Shown one piece after another: positions 39,057-49,226 of a DNA stretch of 54,429 nt. Every line of letters starts with the position of its first letter. Position 1 is the stretch's first letter. The notes beneath the pieces were generated by a model. It made no database searches. It was not told where the DNA came from and saw nothing but the letters and a program-made list of their open reading frames with translations. The stretch is from Propionibacterium sp. (GTDB lineage: Bacteria; Actinomycetota; Actinomycetes; Propionibacteriales; Propionibacteriaceae): contig JAAYTZ010000010.1 of the NCBI GenBank assembly GCA_012517965.1, forward strand, positions 1 through 54,429, read 5' to 3'. The translations under genes were made by a program, and so were the position numbers.

Positions 39057-40772
39057 ATGCCCACCGACCTGGAGATCGCGCAACGCGCCGTCCTGCGACC
39101 CGTCCCCGAGATCGGCCTGCGGCTCGGGCTGACGGCGGACCAGCTGGAACCGTACGGGCACCGGGTCGCCAAGATCGAGTTGGGCGCGGTGGCCGCCGCC
39201 GGCGGCGTCGCCACCCGGTCGCCGGGCCACTACGTGGTCGTGACCGCCATCACCCCGACCCCGCTGGGCGAGGGCAAGACCACCACCGCCGTGGGGCTCG
39301 TGCAGGGGCTCGGGCGGCTCGGCCGCCGTGCGACCGTGGTGGTCCGGCAGCCGTCGCTCGGGCCGGTCTTCGGCATCAAGGGCGGCGCGGCCGGCGCGGG
39401 GCTGTCGCAGGTGCTGCCCATGGAGACGATGAACCTCCACCTGACCGGGGACTTCCACGCCGTCACGGCCGCCCACAACCTGTTGGCCGCCATGGTCGAC
39501 AACCACCTCCACCTGGGCAACGAGTTGCGCATCGAGCCGCACTCGATCACGTGGGGGCGGGTCCTCGACGTCAACGACCGGGCCCTGCGGGACATCGTGA
39601 TCGGGTTGGGCACGCGGGCCGATGGCGTCCCCCGGCAGACCCGGTTCGACATCACCGCCGCGTCGGAGCTGATGGCGATCCTCGCCCTGGCCACCTCGTT
39701 GGCCGACCTGCGGGCGAGGCTGGGGCGGATCGTCGTCGGCTTCGACGTCGACGGCCGGCCGGTGACCGCCGAGGAACTGCGGGCGGCGGGCGCGATGGCG
39801 GTGCTGCTGCGGGACGCCTTCCGGCCCAACCTGCTGCAGACCACGGAGGGTCAGCCGGCGCTCGTGCACACCGGCCCGTTCGGCAACATCGCCACGGGCA
39901 ACAGCTCGATCGTCGCCGACCAGGTGGCGCTGGCGGGCAGCGACGTCGTCGTCACCGAGGCCGGGTTCGGCGCCGACCTGGGCTTCGAGCGGTTCGTCAA
40001 CGTCAAGTGCCGAACTTCGGGGCTGCGCCCGGACGCCGCGGTGGTCGTGGTCACGGTGCGGGCGCTGAAGGCCCACTCCGGCCGCTACGCGATCGTGGCC
40101 GGACGGCCGCTGCCCGAGGCGCTCACCGAGGAGAACCCGGGCGACGTCGCCGAGGGCCTGCCCAACCTCGCGCACCACCTGGACATCGTCGAGGCGATGG
40201 GGGTGACGCCGGTGATCGCGATCAATGCCTTTCCCGGGGACCACCCCTCGGAGTACGCGGTGATCGCCGACTTCGCTCGCGGGCGCGGCGTCCGGGCGGC
40301 GGTGTCGACCCACGTCGCGGACGGCGGCGGCGGCGCCGTGGACCTGGCCGAGGCGGTGTTGGACGCCTGCACCGCCAGCGGGGCGGACGACGAACTGGAG
40401 TTCAGCTACGACCTCACGGACCCCCTGATCGCGAAGTTCGAGGCATTGGCCACCCGCGTGTACGGCGCACGGGGGGTAGACCTCGCTCCGGCGGCCGCCC
40501 GGGATCTGGCCCGCTTCGAGCGGCTCGGCTTCGGCGGGCTGCCGGTCCTGGTGGCCAAGACGCACCTGTCGACCACGGCCGACCCCCGGGACCGCGCCGA
40601 CATCGACCATCGTGACTGGGTGCTTCCGATCCGGGAGGTGCGGCTGGCCGCCGGGGCGGGGTACGTGTATGCGCTGACCGGGGAGATCACCACGATGCCC
40701 GGGCTGGGCCGGACCCCCGGGGCCGTCCGCATGGACCTCACCGCTACCGGGGAGATCGTGGGGCTGAGCTGA
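39057..40772 (+). CDS. fhs: Formate-tetrahydrofolate ligase
   Basis: 571 residues, the full family length. It makes 10-formyl-tetrahydrofolate from formate, tetrahydrofolate and ATP. The P-loop is TPTPLGEGKTTTAVGL near 66-80; other signatures are RQPSLGPVFGIKGGAAGAG, MNLHLTGDFHAVTAAHNLL, EAGFGADLGFERFVNVKCR and TGEITTMPGLGR. ATG 39057 has no ribosome-binding site; a -10-like TTGAAT ends six bases upstream, so the mRNA may be leaderless. The gene stands alone between map and the helicase. It would let the cell use formate as a one-carbon source. Confidence 0.95.
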   Translation: MPTDLEIAQRAVLRPVPEIGLRLGLTADQLEPYGHRVAKIELGAVAAAGGVATRSPGHYVVVTAITPTPLGEGKTTTAVGLVQGLGRLGRRATVVVRQPSLGPVFGIKGGAAGAGLSQVLPMETMNLHLTGDFHAVTAAHNLLAAMVDNHLHLGNELRIEPHSITWGRVLDVNDRALRDIVIGLGTRADGVPRQTRFDITAASELMAILALATSLADLRARLGRIVVGFDVDGRPVTAEELRAAGAMAVLLRDAFRPNLLQTTEGQPALVHTGPFGNIATGNSSIVADQVALAGSDVVVTEAGFGADLGFERFVNVKCRTSGLRPDAAVVVVTVRALKAHSGRYAIVAGRPLPEALTEENPGDVAEGLPNLAHHLDIVEAMGVTPVIAINAFPGDHPSEYAVIADFARGRGVRAAVSTHVADGGGGAVDLAEAVLDACTASGADDELEFSYDLTDPLIAKFEALATRVYGARGVDLAPAAARDLARFERLGFGGLPVLVAKTHLSTTADPRDRADIDHRDWVLPIREVRLAAGAGYVYALTGEITTMPGLGRTPGAVRMDLTATGEIVGLS

Positions 40773-40825
40773 CGGCACGGCGGGCGTCGGCTTGGCCGGG
40801 TGCGCAACCGCGCGGCGTCCTGGCG

Positions 40826-40831
40826 TAGACT
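40826..40831 (+). promoter_or_regulatory. Candidate -10 element of the DEAD-box helicase gene
   Basis: TAGACT in the context GGCGTAGACTGGTGCGTCGG, very like the infA promoter context GGGCTAGACTAGGTCGTCGG at 43021-43040. No -35 at proper spacing is visible. The leader to the TTG start would be about 70 bases. Confidence 0.4.
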
Positions 40832-40906
40832 GGTGCGTCGGCCCTCGTGCGGGGGCCGCCCGGTGGGCGCCCGCGTCCGCCCGACCCATCACCCGCGAGG
40901 ATTCCC

Positions 40907-42571
40907 TTGGCTGCCGCTGCCCGCCGTCCCCACTCCTTCTACGACCTCGGCGTCCGCCCGGTGCTGGCCGAGGCGCTGGCCGCCCGGGGCATCGTGGAAC
41001 CGTTCCCGATCCAGGCGGCCTCCCTCCCCGACTCGCTCGCGGGGCGCGACGTGCTCGGCCGGGGGCGCACCGGCTCCGGCAAGACGGTCGCCTTCGCGCT
41101 GCCCCTCCTGGAGCGGGTGCTCGCCGTCCCCGGACGCCGCGAGCCCGGCCGGCCGCGGGCCCTCGTGCTGGTCCCGACCCGGGAACTCGCGGTGCAGGTG
41201 CACGAGACCGTGGAGTTCCTGGCGCAGGCGCTCAAGGTGAAGACCATGACCGTCTACGGCGGCGTCCGGTACACCGGGCAACTCCGTCGCCTCGAGCGGG
41301 GGGTCGACGTCGTCGTCGCCACCCCCGGCCGGTTGGAGGACCTCATCGAGCAGGGTGCGCTGAGCCTGGACGCCGTGGCGGTGGTCGTGCTCGACGAGGC
41401 GGACCTGATGGCCGACATGGGCTTCCTGCCGCCGGTCACGCGGATCCTCGAGCGGACGCCCCCGGGCCAGCGGATGCTCTTCTCGGCGACCCTGGACGCC
41501 GACGTGGCCCGGCTCGTCGAGACCTTCCTGAACGACCCGCTCGTCCACGAGGTCGACGAGGCCGGCGGGACCGTCGACGCCCAACACCACCTGTTCCTGG
41601 TCCGGCACGACAACAAGCCCGCCGTGGTGCGCGAGCTGCTGACCGGCGGTGGCCGGGCGCTCGCCTTCACACGGACGAAGTTCGCCGCCGAGCGGCTGGC
41701 GCGCACGCTGACCGAGGCCGGCGTCCCGGCCGTCGACCTCCACGGCAACCTCCGGCAGGGGGCCCGGCAACGGCACCTGGCGGCGTTCGCCGACGGGACC
41801 GTGGCGGTGCTGGTCGCCACGGACATCGCGGCCCGGGGCCTCCACGTCGACGACATCGGACTCGTCGTGCACGTCGACCCCCCGAACGACCCGAAGGCCT
41901 TCCTGCACCGTTCGGGCCGAACCGCTCGGGCCGGCAGCGCCGGGACCGTCGTGACCCTCGCCACCAAGAACCAGAACAAGGCCGTGCGACACCTCATGGG
42001 CCAGGCGGGGATCAAGCCCGCGCAACGCGTGGTGGCGCCCGGCGACGCGATCCTCACCGAGGTGCGCGCGGCGCGGGTCGAGCCTGCGGCGTCCGGGACG
42101 TCGATCTTCGAGCCGGACCCCGAGGACGTCGCCGAGGAGGACGCCGCCCCCCGCCCGGTGGCGCGCCCGCGACGGGAGCCCCGCGGACACCCGCCGGGCC
42201 GCCACGCGACGCGCCCCGAACGTGGCGAACCGCGGCCGCGGCCGGGGCGCGCCCGCACCGACCAGGGGCGCACCGATCAGGGGCGCACCGACCGGAATCG
42301 GCCGGAGGAGCGCGCGTTCACGGCCGCCTGGTGGGGTCCCGAGCCCTGGGAGACCGATGGGGGGCCGGCACCGGTCGCCCGGCGTGAGGATCGGCGTCCG
42401 CGGCCGGGGCGGGCCGACCGGGCGGTCGGGCGCGCGCAGCGACCCGAGCGCGATCCCCGGGCCGAAGCCTCCGCACCCCGGCGGTCCACCACGCCTCGCC
42501 CGATCGGCAAGGCGGGCAAGCGGCCGACCAACAGCAAGGACAAGGGCAAGCCGAAGCGCTGGGCGCGCTGA
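40907..42571 (+). CDS. DEAD-box ATP-dependent RNA helicase
   Basis: 554 residues from TTG 40907, chosen because GCGAGGA lies five bases upstream and family similarity starts at HSFYDLGVRPVLAEAL. Motifs: Q motif near 33-36 (FPIQ), GRTGSGKTVAF (Walker A), PTRELAVQVHE, LDEADLMADMGF (DEAD, about 162), FSATLD, and HRSGRTARAG (motif VI). After about residue 395 a long Arg/Pro/Gly-rich basic tail with a GRTDQ repeat probably binds RNA. It resembles RhlE/CsdA-like helicases that help ribosome assembly or cold adaptation, but the subfamily cannot be settled by eye. Lies between fhs and the DUF1707 gene. Confidence 0.92.
   Translation: MAAAARRPHSFYDLGVRPVLAEALAARGIVEPFPIQAASLPDSLAGRDVLGRGRTGSGKTVAFALPLLERVLAVPGRREPGRPRALVLVPTRELAVQVHETVEFLAQALKVKTMTVYGGVRYTGQLRRLERGVDVVVATPGRLEDLIEQGALSLDAVAVVVLDEADLMADMGFLPPVTRILERTPPGQRMLFSATLDADVARLVETFLNDPLVHEVDEAGGTVDAQHHLFLVRHDNKPAVVRELLTGGGRALAFTRTKFAAERLARTLTEAGVPAVDLHGNLRQGARQRHLAAFADGTVAVLVATDIAARGLHVDDIGLVVHVDPPNDPKAFLHRSGRTARAGSAGTVVTLATKNQNKAVRHLMGQAGIKPAQRVVAPGDAILTEVRAARVEPAASGTSIFEPDPEDVAEEDAAPRPVARPRREPRGHPPGRHATRPERGEPRPRPGRARTDQGRTDQGRTDRNRPEERAFTAAWWGPEPWETDGGPAPVARREDRRPRPGRADRAVGRAQRPERDPRAEASAPRRSTTPRPIGKAGKRPTNSKDKGKPKRWAR
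42254..42295 (+). repeat. 15-base tandem repeat in the helicase tail
   Basis: CGCACCGACCAGGGG, CGCACCGATCAGGGG and a partial third CGCACCGACCGG run in tandem. The 15-base unit keeps the reading frame and encodes RTDQG repeats in the disordered C-terminal tail. Confidence 0.7.
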
Positions 42572-42589
42572 GCCGCCGGACGCCCGCGC

Positions 42590-42595
42590 TACCCT
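42590..42595 (+). promoter_or_regulatory. -10 element for leaderless DUF1707 mRNA
   Basis: TACCCT is followed by six G-rich bases and then the GTG start at 42602, so transcription would start on the start codon. There is no ribosome-binding site. Confidence 0.45.
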
Positions 42596-42601
42596 GGGGG
42601 C

Positions 42602-42970
42602 GTGAGCAACCTGCCGATCTCGAGCAAGTACGTCTCGACGCCCGGCAAGCCGGTGGACGAGCGCGAACGCGAGAGCGTCGTGGCGCGCGTGAACGCCGCC
42701 TTCGAAGCCGGGCAACTCGACGACCTCGACTACCGGCGGTATCTCGACATCGCCTTCCGGGCGCGGACCCTGGGCGAGTTGCGTCCCGTGGTGGAACGGC
42801 TGCCCGCCGTGGCGCCCCACGCGACCCCGGGCAACATCGAGCCGGCGTCGGTCCGGCCGGGGGAGTTGTCCGAGGCGCGGCAACCGGGCGGACGGACCAT
42901 CGCGCTGCTGGGCGGCGTGGTCGTCGCCGCCATCGTGCTGCTGGTGCTGCTGCTGGCCGTCCTGCTGTGA
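42602..42970 (+). CDS. DUF1707 domain membrane protein
   Basis: 122 residues from GTG. The N-terminal DUF1707 domain (about 18-68) contains VDERERESVVARVNAAFEAG and LDDLDYRRYLDIAFRARTLGE, the typical pattern of this actinobacterial family. A Pro-rich linker leads to a single C-terminal transmembrane helix (about 99-122) rich in Leu, Val and Ile, ending at the C-terminus. The function of DUF1707 is unknown; it resembles SHOCT-like adaptor modules. It is likely leaderless and is followed by the infA promoter. Confidence 0.88.
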   Translation: MSNLPISSKYVSTPGKPVDERERESVVARVNAAFEAGQLDDLDYRRYLDIAFRARTLGELRPVVERLPAVAPHATPGNIEPASVRPGELSEARQPGGRTIALLGGVVVAAIVLLVLLLAVLL

Positions 42971-43001
42971 GGGCGCCCCGACGAGGGGGCGTCCGGCGAT
43001 T

Positions 43002-43030
43002 TTGAGGCCCCTGGTGGGGCGGGCTAGACT
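43002..43030 (+). promoter_or_regulatory. Promoter of infA-rpmJ
   Basis: TTGAGG (43002-43007), exactly 17 bases, then TAGACT (43025-43030). Transcription would begin near 43037, leaving about 60 bases of leader before infA. Confidence 0.7.
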
Positions 43031-43095
43031 AGGTCGTCGGTCGCCTGTGTCCGGGCGCCGGCGATTCGTCGTCAATCACGCAGCAGTTAGGGATT

Positions 43096-43317
43096 ATGGC
43101 CAAGAAAGAAGGAGCCCTCGAGCTCGAGGGGACCGTCGTCGAGGCGCTGCCGAACGCGATGTTCCGGGTGGAACTGAGCAACGGCCACCGGGTTCTCGCG
43201 ACCATCAGCGGCAAGATGCGGCAGCACTACATCCGCATCCTCCCCGCGGACCGGGTCGTCGTCGAACTCTCTCCCTACGACCTCACGCGTGGGCGGATCG
43301 TCTACCGGCACAAGTGA
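43096..43317 (+). CDS. infA: Translation initiation factor IF-1
   Basis: 73 residues, complete OB fold. IF-1 occupies the 30S A site during initiation. It reads [20 protein letters not shown], then [20 protein letters not shown] and [19 protein letters not shown], ending RIVYRHK. TTAGGGATT precedes the ATG. rpmJ follows after 78 bases. Confidence 0.97.
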   Translation: MAKKEGALELEGTVVEALPNAMFRVELSNGHRVLATISGKMRQHYIRILPADRVVVELSPYDLTRGRIVYRHK

Positions 43318-43395
43318 TCGGGAAGGTTCGAAGCATCCACCACCAGCCACGATGCGGCACGTCCGCGCCCTGGCGATGAGTCAGAAAGTTGCTCG

Positions 43396-43509
43396 ATGAA
43401 GGTTCAGCCGAGCGTCAAGAGGATCTGCGACAAGTGCAAGGTGATCCGCCGGCACGGTCGCGTGATGGTGATCTGCGAGAACCCTCGCCACAAGCAGCGC
43501 CAGGGCTAG
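43396..43509 (+). CDS. rpmJ: 50S ribosomal protein L36
   Basis: 37 residues, the smallest ribosomal protein. The zinc ribbon is intact: CDKC at 11-14, C27 and H32 in [11 protein letters not shown]. This is the zinc-dependent form ([15 protein letters not shown] start). It lies between infA and rpsM, its usual place. The ribosome-binding site is weak (AGAAAG further upstream than usual). Confidence 0.96.
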   Translation: MKVQPSVKRICDKCKVIRRHGRVMVICENPRHKQRQG

Positions 43510-43740
43510 CCCGGGCTGCGTGGAGGGGGCACAGGTCATCCGTCGGACCCCTCCGACACCCAACAACAACGTGACAGCAAGCCCGGGTGAGCGCCAACTC
43601 CCCCGGAACACCCCCGGACGAAGGCCGGGGCCCGCGCAACAGGCCGTGCGAGCGGCCGGAGGCGGCACTGGACGCGTCACGCCAGACACCTTCGCGGGGC
43701 CCCACGGGGCCCTCGACATCGAAGAAAGGTAACCGCCCGA
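43510..43740 (+). other. 231-base gap between rpmJ and rpsM
   Basis: Contains no ORF I can support and no properly spaced -35/-10 pair. It holds several GC-rich self-complementary stretches, including two GGGCCC-type blocks just before the rpsM ribosome-binding site (GAAGAAAGG). In E. coli the protein S4 represses the alpha operon by binding the rpsM leader; a similar target could lie here, but the sequence alone does not show it. Confidence 0.35.
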
Positions 43741-44115
43741 ATGGCACGTCTCATTGGCGTCGATCTCCCGCGCGACAAGCGCCTCGAGGTCGCACTCACC
43801 TACATCTACGGCATCGGCAAGACCCGCGCTGCCGAGACCCTGGCCGCCACTGGAGTCAGTGGCGACATCCGTGTCAAGGACCTCACCGACGAGCAGTTGG
43901 TTCAGCTGCGCGACCACATCGAGGCCAGCTACGAGACCGAGGGCGATCTTCGTCGCACGGTCGCCGCCGACATCCGGCGCAAGATCGAGATCGGCTCGTA
44001 CCAGGGCCGGCGGCACCGCATGGGCCTGCCGGTTCGTGGTCAGCGCACCCGCACGAACGCCCGCACCCGCAAGGGGAAGAAGAAGGCGGTCGCCGGCAAG
44101 AAGAAGGCCCGCTGA
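43741..44115 (+). CDS. rpsM: 30S ribosomal protein S13
   Basis: 124 residues. S13 contacts the P-site tRNA and bridges to the 50S subunit. Starts [19 protein letters not shown] with [19 protein letters not shown]; the C-terminal part contains [19 protein letters not shown] and [12 protein letters not shown], the basic tail that touches tRNA. Confidence 0.97.
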   Translation: MARLIGVDLPRDKRLEVALTYIYGIGKTRAAETLAATGVSGDIRVKDLTDEQLVQLRDHIEASYETEGDLRRTVAADIRRKIEIGSYQGRRHRMGLPVRGQRTRTNARTRKGKKKAVAGKKKAR

Positions 44116-44163
44116 CCGCGGAGCCCCCCAGGCACGACAGAGACAGGGAGAATCGACAAGCGC

Positions 44164-44580
44164 ATGGCTACCGCAGGCCGCACCAAGGCTCAGGCCGCCC
44201 AGAAGACGAAGCTTCGCCGCAAGGAGAAGAAGAACGTCACCACCGGGCAGGCCCACATCAAGAGCACGTTCAACAACACCATCATCTCCATCACGGATCC
44301 CACGGGCGCCGTGATCTCGTGGGCGTCCGCCGGCACCGTCGGGTTCAAGGGCTCCCGTAAGTCGACCCCGTTCGCCGCCCAGATGGCCGCCGAGGCCGCC
44401 GGACGCCGGGCGATGGAGCACGGCATGAAGCGCGTGGACGTCTTCGTGAAGGGACCCGGCTCGGGCCGGGAGACCGCCATCCGTTCGCTGGGGGCCATCG
44501 GGCTGGAGATCGGGCCGATCTCCGACGTCACCCCGGTGCCCCACAACGGCTGCCGCCCCCCGAAGCGCCGCCGCGTCTAA
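44164..44580 (+). CDS. rpsK: 30S ribosomal protein S11
   Basis: 138 residues. S11 forms the platform near the mRNA exit. Motifs: [28 protein letters not shown]-like [38 protein letters not shown] and the conserved ending [12 protein letters not shown]. Between rpsM and rpsD, with ACAGGGAGA upstream of the ATG. Confidence 0.97.
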   Translation: MATAGRTKAQAAQKTKLRRKEKKNVTTGQAHIKSTFNNTIISITDPTGAVISWASAGTVGFKGSRKSTPFAAQMAAEAAGRRAMEHGMKRVDVFVKGPGSGRETAIRSLGAIGLEIGPISDVTPVPHNGCRPPKRRRV

Positions 44581-44609
44581 CCGAGCCCAGAAAGGACGAC
44601 AAGAGACCC

Positions 44610-45215
44610 ATGGCCCGTTACACCGGACCCATCACGAAGAAGTCCCGCCGGCTCGGAACCGACCTGGTGGGCAACGACAAGGCCTTCGAGCGCCGCGCCT
44701 ACCCGCCGGGCATGCACGGCCGCGGCCGCATCAAGGAGTCGGAGTACCTGCTCCAGCTGCGCGAGAAGCAGAAGGCGCGTTACGCCTACGGCGTCCTCGA
44801 GAAGCAGTTCCGCCGCTACTACGAGGAGGCGGTCCGCAAGAGCGGCAAGACCGGCGAGATTCTGCTCCAGATCCTGGAGTCGCGTCTCGACAACGTCGTG
44901 TACCGCGCCGGTTTCGCCCAGACCCGCCGCCAGGCGCGTCAGCTGGTTGTGCACGGCCACTTCCTGGTCAACGGCCGCAAGGTGAACGTGCCGTCGTTCC
45001 GCGTCAGCCAGTACGACATCATCGACATCAAGCCGAAGTCGCAGAACCTCGACGTGTTCGTCATCGCCCGGGAACTGCACCACGAGCGCTCCGTGCCGGC
45101 GTGGCTCACGGTGAAGCCCAACAAGGGGCGGATCCTCGTGCACCAGCTGCCGACCCGCGACCAGATCGTGGTCGACGTGACCGAGCAGCTCATCGTCGAG
45201 CTCTACTCCAAGTAG
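44610..45215 (+). CDS. rpsD: 30S ribosomal protein S4
   Basis: 201 residues. S4 nucleates 30S assembly and in many bacteria controls its own operon. It begins MARYTGPITKKSRRLGTDL, and there is no zinc-binding Cys cluster, so it is the zinc-free form. The S4 RNA-binding domain (about 91-155) includes LESRLDNVVYRAGFAQTRRQ and VHGHFLVNGRKVNVPS. Located before a hairpin terminator that separates it from rpoA. Confidence 0.97.
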   Translation: MARYTGPITKKSRRLGTDLVGNDKAFERRAYPPGMHGRGRIKESEYLLQLREKQKARYAYGVLEKQFRRYYEEAVRKSGKTGEILLQILESRLDNVVYRAGFAQTRRQARQLVVHGHFLVNGRKVNVPSFRVSQYDIIDIKPKSQNLDVFVIARELHHERSVPAWLTVKPNKGRILVHQLPTRDQIVVDVTEQLIVELYSK

Positions 45216-45222
45216 CCACCCG

Positions 45223-45249
45223 TGCCCCGAGCGGTCTCCGCTCGGGGCA
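45223..45249 (+). terminator. Hairpin terminator between rpsD and rpoA
   Basis: TGCCCCGAGCGG (45223-45234) pairs with CCGCTCGGGGCA (45238-45249) around TCT, 7 bases after the rpsD stop. It suggests that rpoA-rplQ can be transcribed or regulated apart from rpsM-rpsK-rpsD, although the 115 bases between it and rpoA show no clear promoter. Confidence 0.75.
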
Positions 45250-45364
45250 TGCGGCATCCCTCCCGTGGCCGGTCCCCGGCCGAGAACGTCGTGTCGCGGC
45301 CGTCCGGCCGCGGCCTCAGTTGTTCACCGTCAAATAGCGGGCGGTGGAAAGGAACCCGACACTC

Positions 45365-46378
45365 ATGCTCATCGCACAGCGGCCCACGCTGACCGAGGAA
45401 CCCGTCGCCGACTACCGGTCGCGGTTCGTCATCGAGCCCCTCGAGCCCGGCTTCGGCTACACGCTCGGCAACTCGCTGCGGCGCACGCTCCTGTCGTCCA
45501 TCCCGGGCGCGGCCGTGACGTCCATCAAGATCGACGGCAACGCGCACGAGTTCTCGACCCTGCCGGGCGTGGTCGAGGACGTCACCGAGATCATCCTCAA
45601 CCTCAAGCAGCTCGTCCTCAGCTCGGAGGAGGACGAGCCGGTCGTCATGTACCTGCGCAAGGCCGGCGCGGGCGCCGTCACCGCCGCGGACATCGCGCTG
45701 CCGGCCGGCGTCGAGATCCACAACCCCGGCCTGCACATCGCCACGCTGAACGACGACGGCAGGATCGACATGGAGCTCGTCGTCGAGCGCGGCCGCGGCT
45801 ACGTCTCCGCGGCGCAGAACAAGAGCGCGGACGCCGAGATCGGCCGGATCCCGGTCGACTCGATCTACAGCCCTGTGCTGAAGGTCACCTACAAGGTGGA
45901 GGCGACCCGGGTCGAGCAGCGCACCGACTTCGATCGCCTGATCGTGGACGTCGAAACCAAGCCGGCGATCCGGCCGCGGGACGCCATGGCGTCGGCTGGG
46001 CGCACGCTCGTCGAGCTGTTCGGGCTGGCCCGCGAACTCAACGTGGACGCCGAGGGCATCGAGATCGGCCCCTCCCCGGTCGACGAGCAGCTCGCCGCCG
46101 ACCTGGCCCTGCCGGTCGAGGAACTCAAGCTCACCATGCGCAGCTACAACTGCCTCAAGCGTGAGGGCATCCACACGGTGTCCGAGCTGGTCTCCCGCTC
46201 CGAGCAGGACCTGCTGGACATCCGCAACTTCGGGTCGAAGTCGATCGAGGAGGTCAAGCTCCGCCTGCACGAAATGGGCCTGTCGCTGAAGGACAGCGCC
46301 CCGGGCTTCGACCCGCTGGCGGCGCTGAACCGCTACGACGCCGACGACGCCTTCGGCGACGACACCGACCAGTTCTGA
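45365..46378 (+). CDS. rpoA: DNA-directed RNA polymerase subunit alpha
   Basis: 337 residues. ATG 45365 follows AAAGGA; a GTG 21 bases upstream lacks such a site. The N-terminal assembly domain has [20 protein letters not shown] and [16 protein letters not shown]; the C-terminal domain (about 245-315), which binds UP elements and activators, has [19 protein letters not shown] and [19 protein letters not shown]. An acidic end follows ([13 protein letters not shown]). rplQ begins 22 bases downstream. Confidence 0.98.
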   Translation: MLIAQRPTLTEEPVADYRSRFVIEPLEPGFGYTLGNSLRRTLLSSIPGAAVTSIKIDGNAHEFSTLPGVVEDVTEIILNLKQLVLSSEEDEPVVMYLRKAGAGAVTAADIALPAGVEIHNPGLHIATLNDDGRIDMELVVERGRGYVSAAQNKSADAEIGRIPVDSIYSPVLKVTYKVEATRVEQRTDFDRLIVDVETKPAIRPRDAMASAGRTLVELFGLARELNVDAEGIEIGPSPVDEQLAADLALPVEELKLTMRSYNCLKREGIHTVSELVSRSEQDLLDIRNFGSKSIEEVKLRLHEMGLSLKDSAPGFDPLAALNRYDADDAFGDDTDQF

Positions 46379-46400
46379 CACCAGGAGAAAGACACACATC

Positions 46401-46937
46401 ATGCCCAAGCCCACCAAGGGTCCCCGCCTGGGCGGCACGCCGACCCACCAGCGGATCATCCTCAACAACCTGGCCAGCCAGCTGTTCGAGCACGGCAAGA
46501 TCACCACGACGGAGACCAAGGCCAAGCGGGTGCAGCCCCTCGCCGAGACCCTCATCACGAAGGCCAAGCGCGGCGACCTGCACTCCCGGCGCCTGGTCCT
46601 GTCGCGCATCGGGAACAAGTCGGTCGTGCACACCCTGTTCACCGAGATCGCGCCGAAGTTCGCCGACCGCAACGGCGGGTACACCCGGATCACCAAGATC
46701 GGCAACCGGCAGGGCGACAATGCCCCCATGGCGGTCATCGAGATCGTGACCGAGACCGTCGAGGAGTCCCGCAAGGCCAAGGCCAAGGGGCGTCCCGCCA
46801 AGCCCGCCGCCAAGGCCGAGAAGCCCGCGAAGGCGGAGAAGGCCGCGAAGCCTGCCAAGGCCGAGAAGCCTGTCAAGGTCGAGGAGGCGCCCGCCGTCTC
46901 GTCGCCGGAGTCGGCGCCCTCCCCCGACGAAGCCTGA
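46401..46937 (+). CDS. rplQ: 50S ribosomal protein L17 with Lys/Ala/Pro-rich tail
   Basis: 178 residues. The first 120 are typical L17, located near the tunnel exit: [32 protein letters not shown]-like [20 protein letters not shown] and [20 protein letters not shown]. The last 55 or so are a low-complexity tail of repeated AKAEKPAK-type units ending in an acidic [10 protein letters not shown], about 50 residues beyond the E. coli length; similar tails occur in actinobacteria. A terminator follows, and truA, a frequent neighbour, is absent here. Confidence 0.96.
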   Translation: MPKPTKGPRLGGTPTHQRIILNNLASQLFEHGKITTTETKAKRVQPLAETLITKAKRGDLHSRRLVLSRIGNKSVVHTLFTEIAPKFADRNGGYTRITKIGNRQGDNAPMAVIEIVTETVEESRKAKAKGRPAKPAAKAEKPAKAEKAAKPAKAEKPVKVEEAPAVSSPESAPSPDEA

Positions 46938-46953
46938 CCGACGAACCCTCGCA

Positions 46954-46989
46954 GCGAACGCCCGCCGGTGTGATCCGGCGGGCGTTCGC
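46954..46989 (+). terminator. Terminator after rplQ
   Basis: GCGAACGCCCGCCGG (46954-46968) pairs perfectly with CCGGCGGGCGTTCGC (46975-46989) around TGTGAT, 16 bases after the rplQ stop. A lone -10-like TAAGTT (47066-47071) further on may start the next gene, but no -35 supports it. Confidence 0.85.
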
Positions 46990-47129
46990 GCTGTCCGGGC
47001 GAAGGTGCGCCGGGGCGCGTCCTGGTGTCGGACGTGTCCTCTTCCGCGTGACCGGTCCGCGCGCCTAAGTTGACACCAGGCGGGGGAGCTGGTTCCGGTG
47101 CCCCGTCGCGGAGCAGAGAGGACCTCATC

Positions 47130-47450
47130 ATGGCCACCGATTGGGCAGCCGACCTCAAGAAGTACGCCCCCGACGCCGACGACGCCGTCGTGGCGAAGAT
47201 GCTCAGCACCTACCGATTGGTGCTGAGCAAGCCCGACACGGCCAGCGTCGCGTTCAGCGACGAAGCCGAGCTGGCGACCGTCCGGGAGAACTTCCTGAAG
47301 AAGAAGCTCGGACTCACCCTTCCCGACGCCGAGTTGGACGCCGGCATCGCCGCCGTGGGGCAACAGCTCGCCGGGGTCAAGCGCAAGAGCAGGCTGACGG
47401 TCTACTACCTGCTCGCCGACCGGTTCGGGAAGCTGGACGTCTTCCGGTAA
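47130..47450 (+). CDS. DUF2853 family protein
   Basis: 106 residues. It starts MATDWAADLKKYAPDADD and contains FLKKKLGLTLPDAELDAGI and KSRLTVYYLLADRFGKLDVF, which together identify DUF2853, a small soluble helical family of unknown function. ATG 47130 lies after AGAGAGGA. It is convergent with the Rpf-like gene and shares a bidirectional terminator with it. Confidence 0.85.
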   Translation: MATDWAADLKKYAPDADDAVVAKMLSTYRLVLSKPDTASVAFSDEAELATVRENFLKKKLGLTLPDAELDAGIAAVGQQLAGVKRKSRLTVYYLLADRFGKLDVFR

Positions 47451-47555
47451 CCCCGCGGCGGCGGGACGCGCTGGCGGACCGATCGGCGCGACACTCCTTG
47501 TCCTGTCGTGCTCGGCCGCCAGGACCCGAAGCCGGTCAGCCCGCGCGCACAGCAA

Positions 47556-47592
47556 CGACGTGGTGCCCCCCTACTCGGGGGGCACCACGTCG
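47556..47592. terminator. Bidirectional terminator, DUF2853 gene versus Rpf-like gene
   Basis: CGACGTGGTGCCCCCC (47556-47571) pairs perfectly with GGGGGGCACCACGTCG (47577-47592), a 16-bp stem with loop TACTC, between two convergent genes. Confidence 0.85.
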
Positions 47593-47618
47593 CGGTGTCA
47601 GCGGACGGCGCTGCGGCC

Positions 47619-49108
<1,490 letters not shown>

Positions 49109-49137
49109 CGGTTTCCTCTCTTACTAGGGGATTGCTC

Positions 49138-49160
49138 CCACCCCATCATCGAAGGGGTGG
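49138..49160. repeat. Hairpin between the barrel-protein gene and sodA
   Basis: CCACCCC (49138-49144) pairs with GGGGTGG (49154-49160) across a nine-base loop. It lies 67 bases past the stop of the upstream minus-strand gene and 30 bases before sodA, so it could terminate the former or lie in the leader of the latter. Confidence 0.4.
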
Positions 49161-49226
49161 CTTTCACAAGGGGGGGCGGGTGCCGGAGGAACATCGCTGG
49201 CGACGTGCGTCGCCGCTGGCGTTCGA

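Noticed and set aside
42254-42295. CRISPR-like or regulatory direct repeats
   Set aside because: It is a 15-base in-frame tandem repeat in the helicase tail, with no spacers or cas genes nearby.
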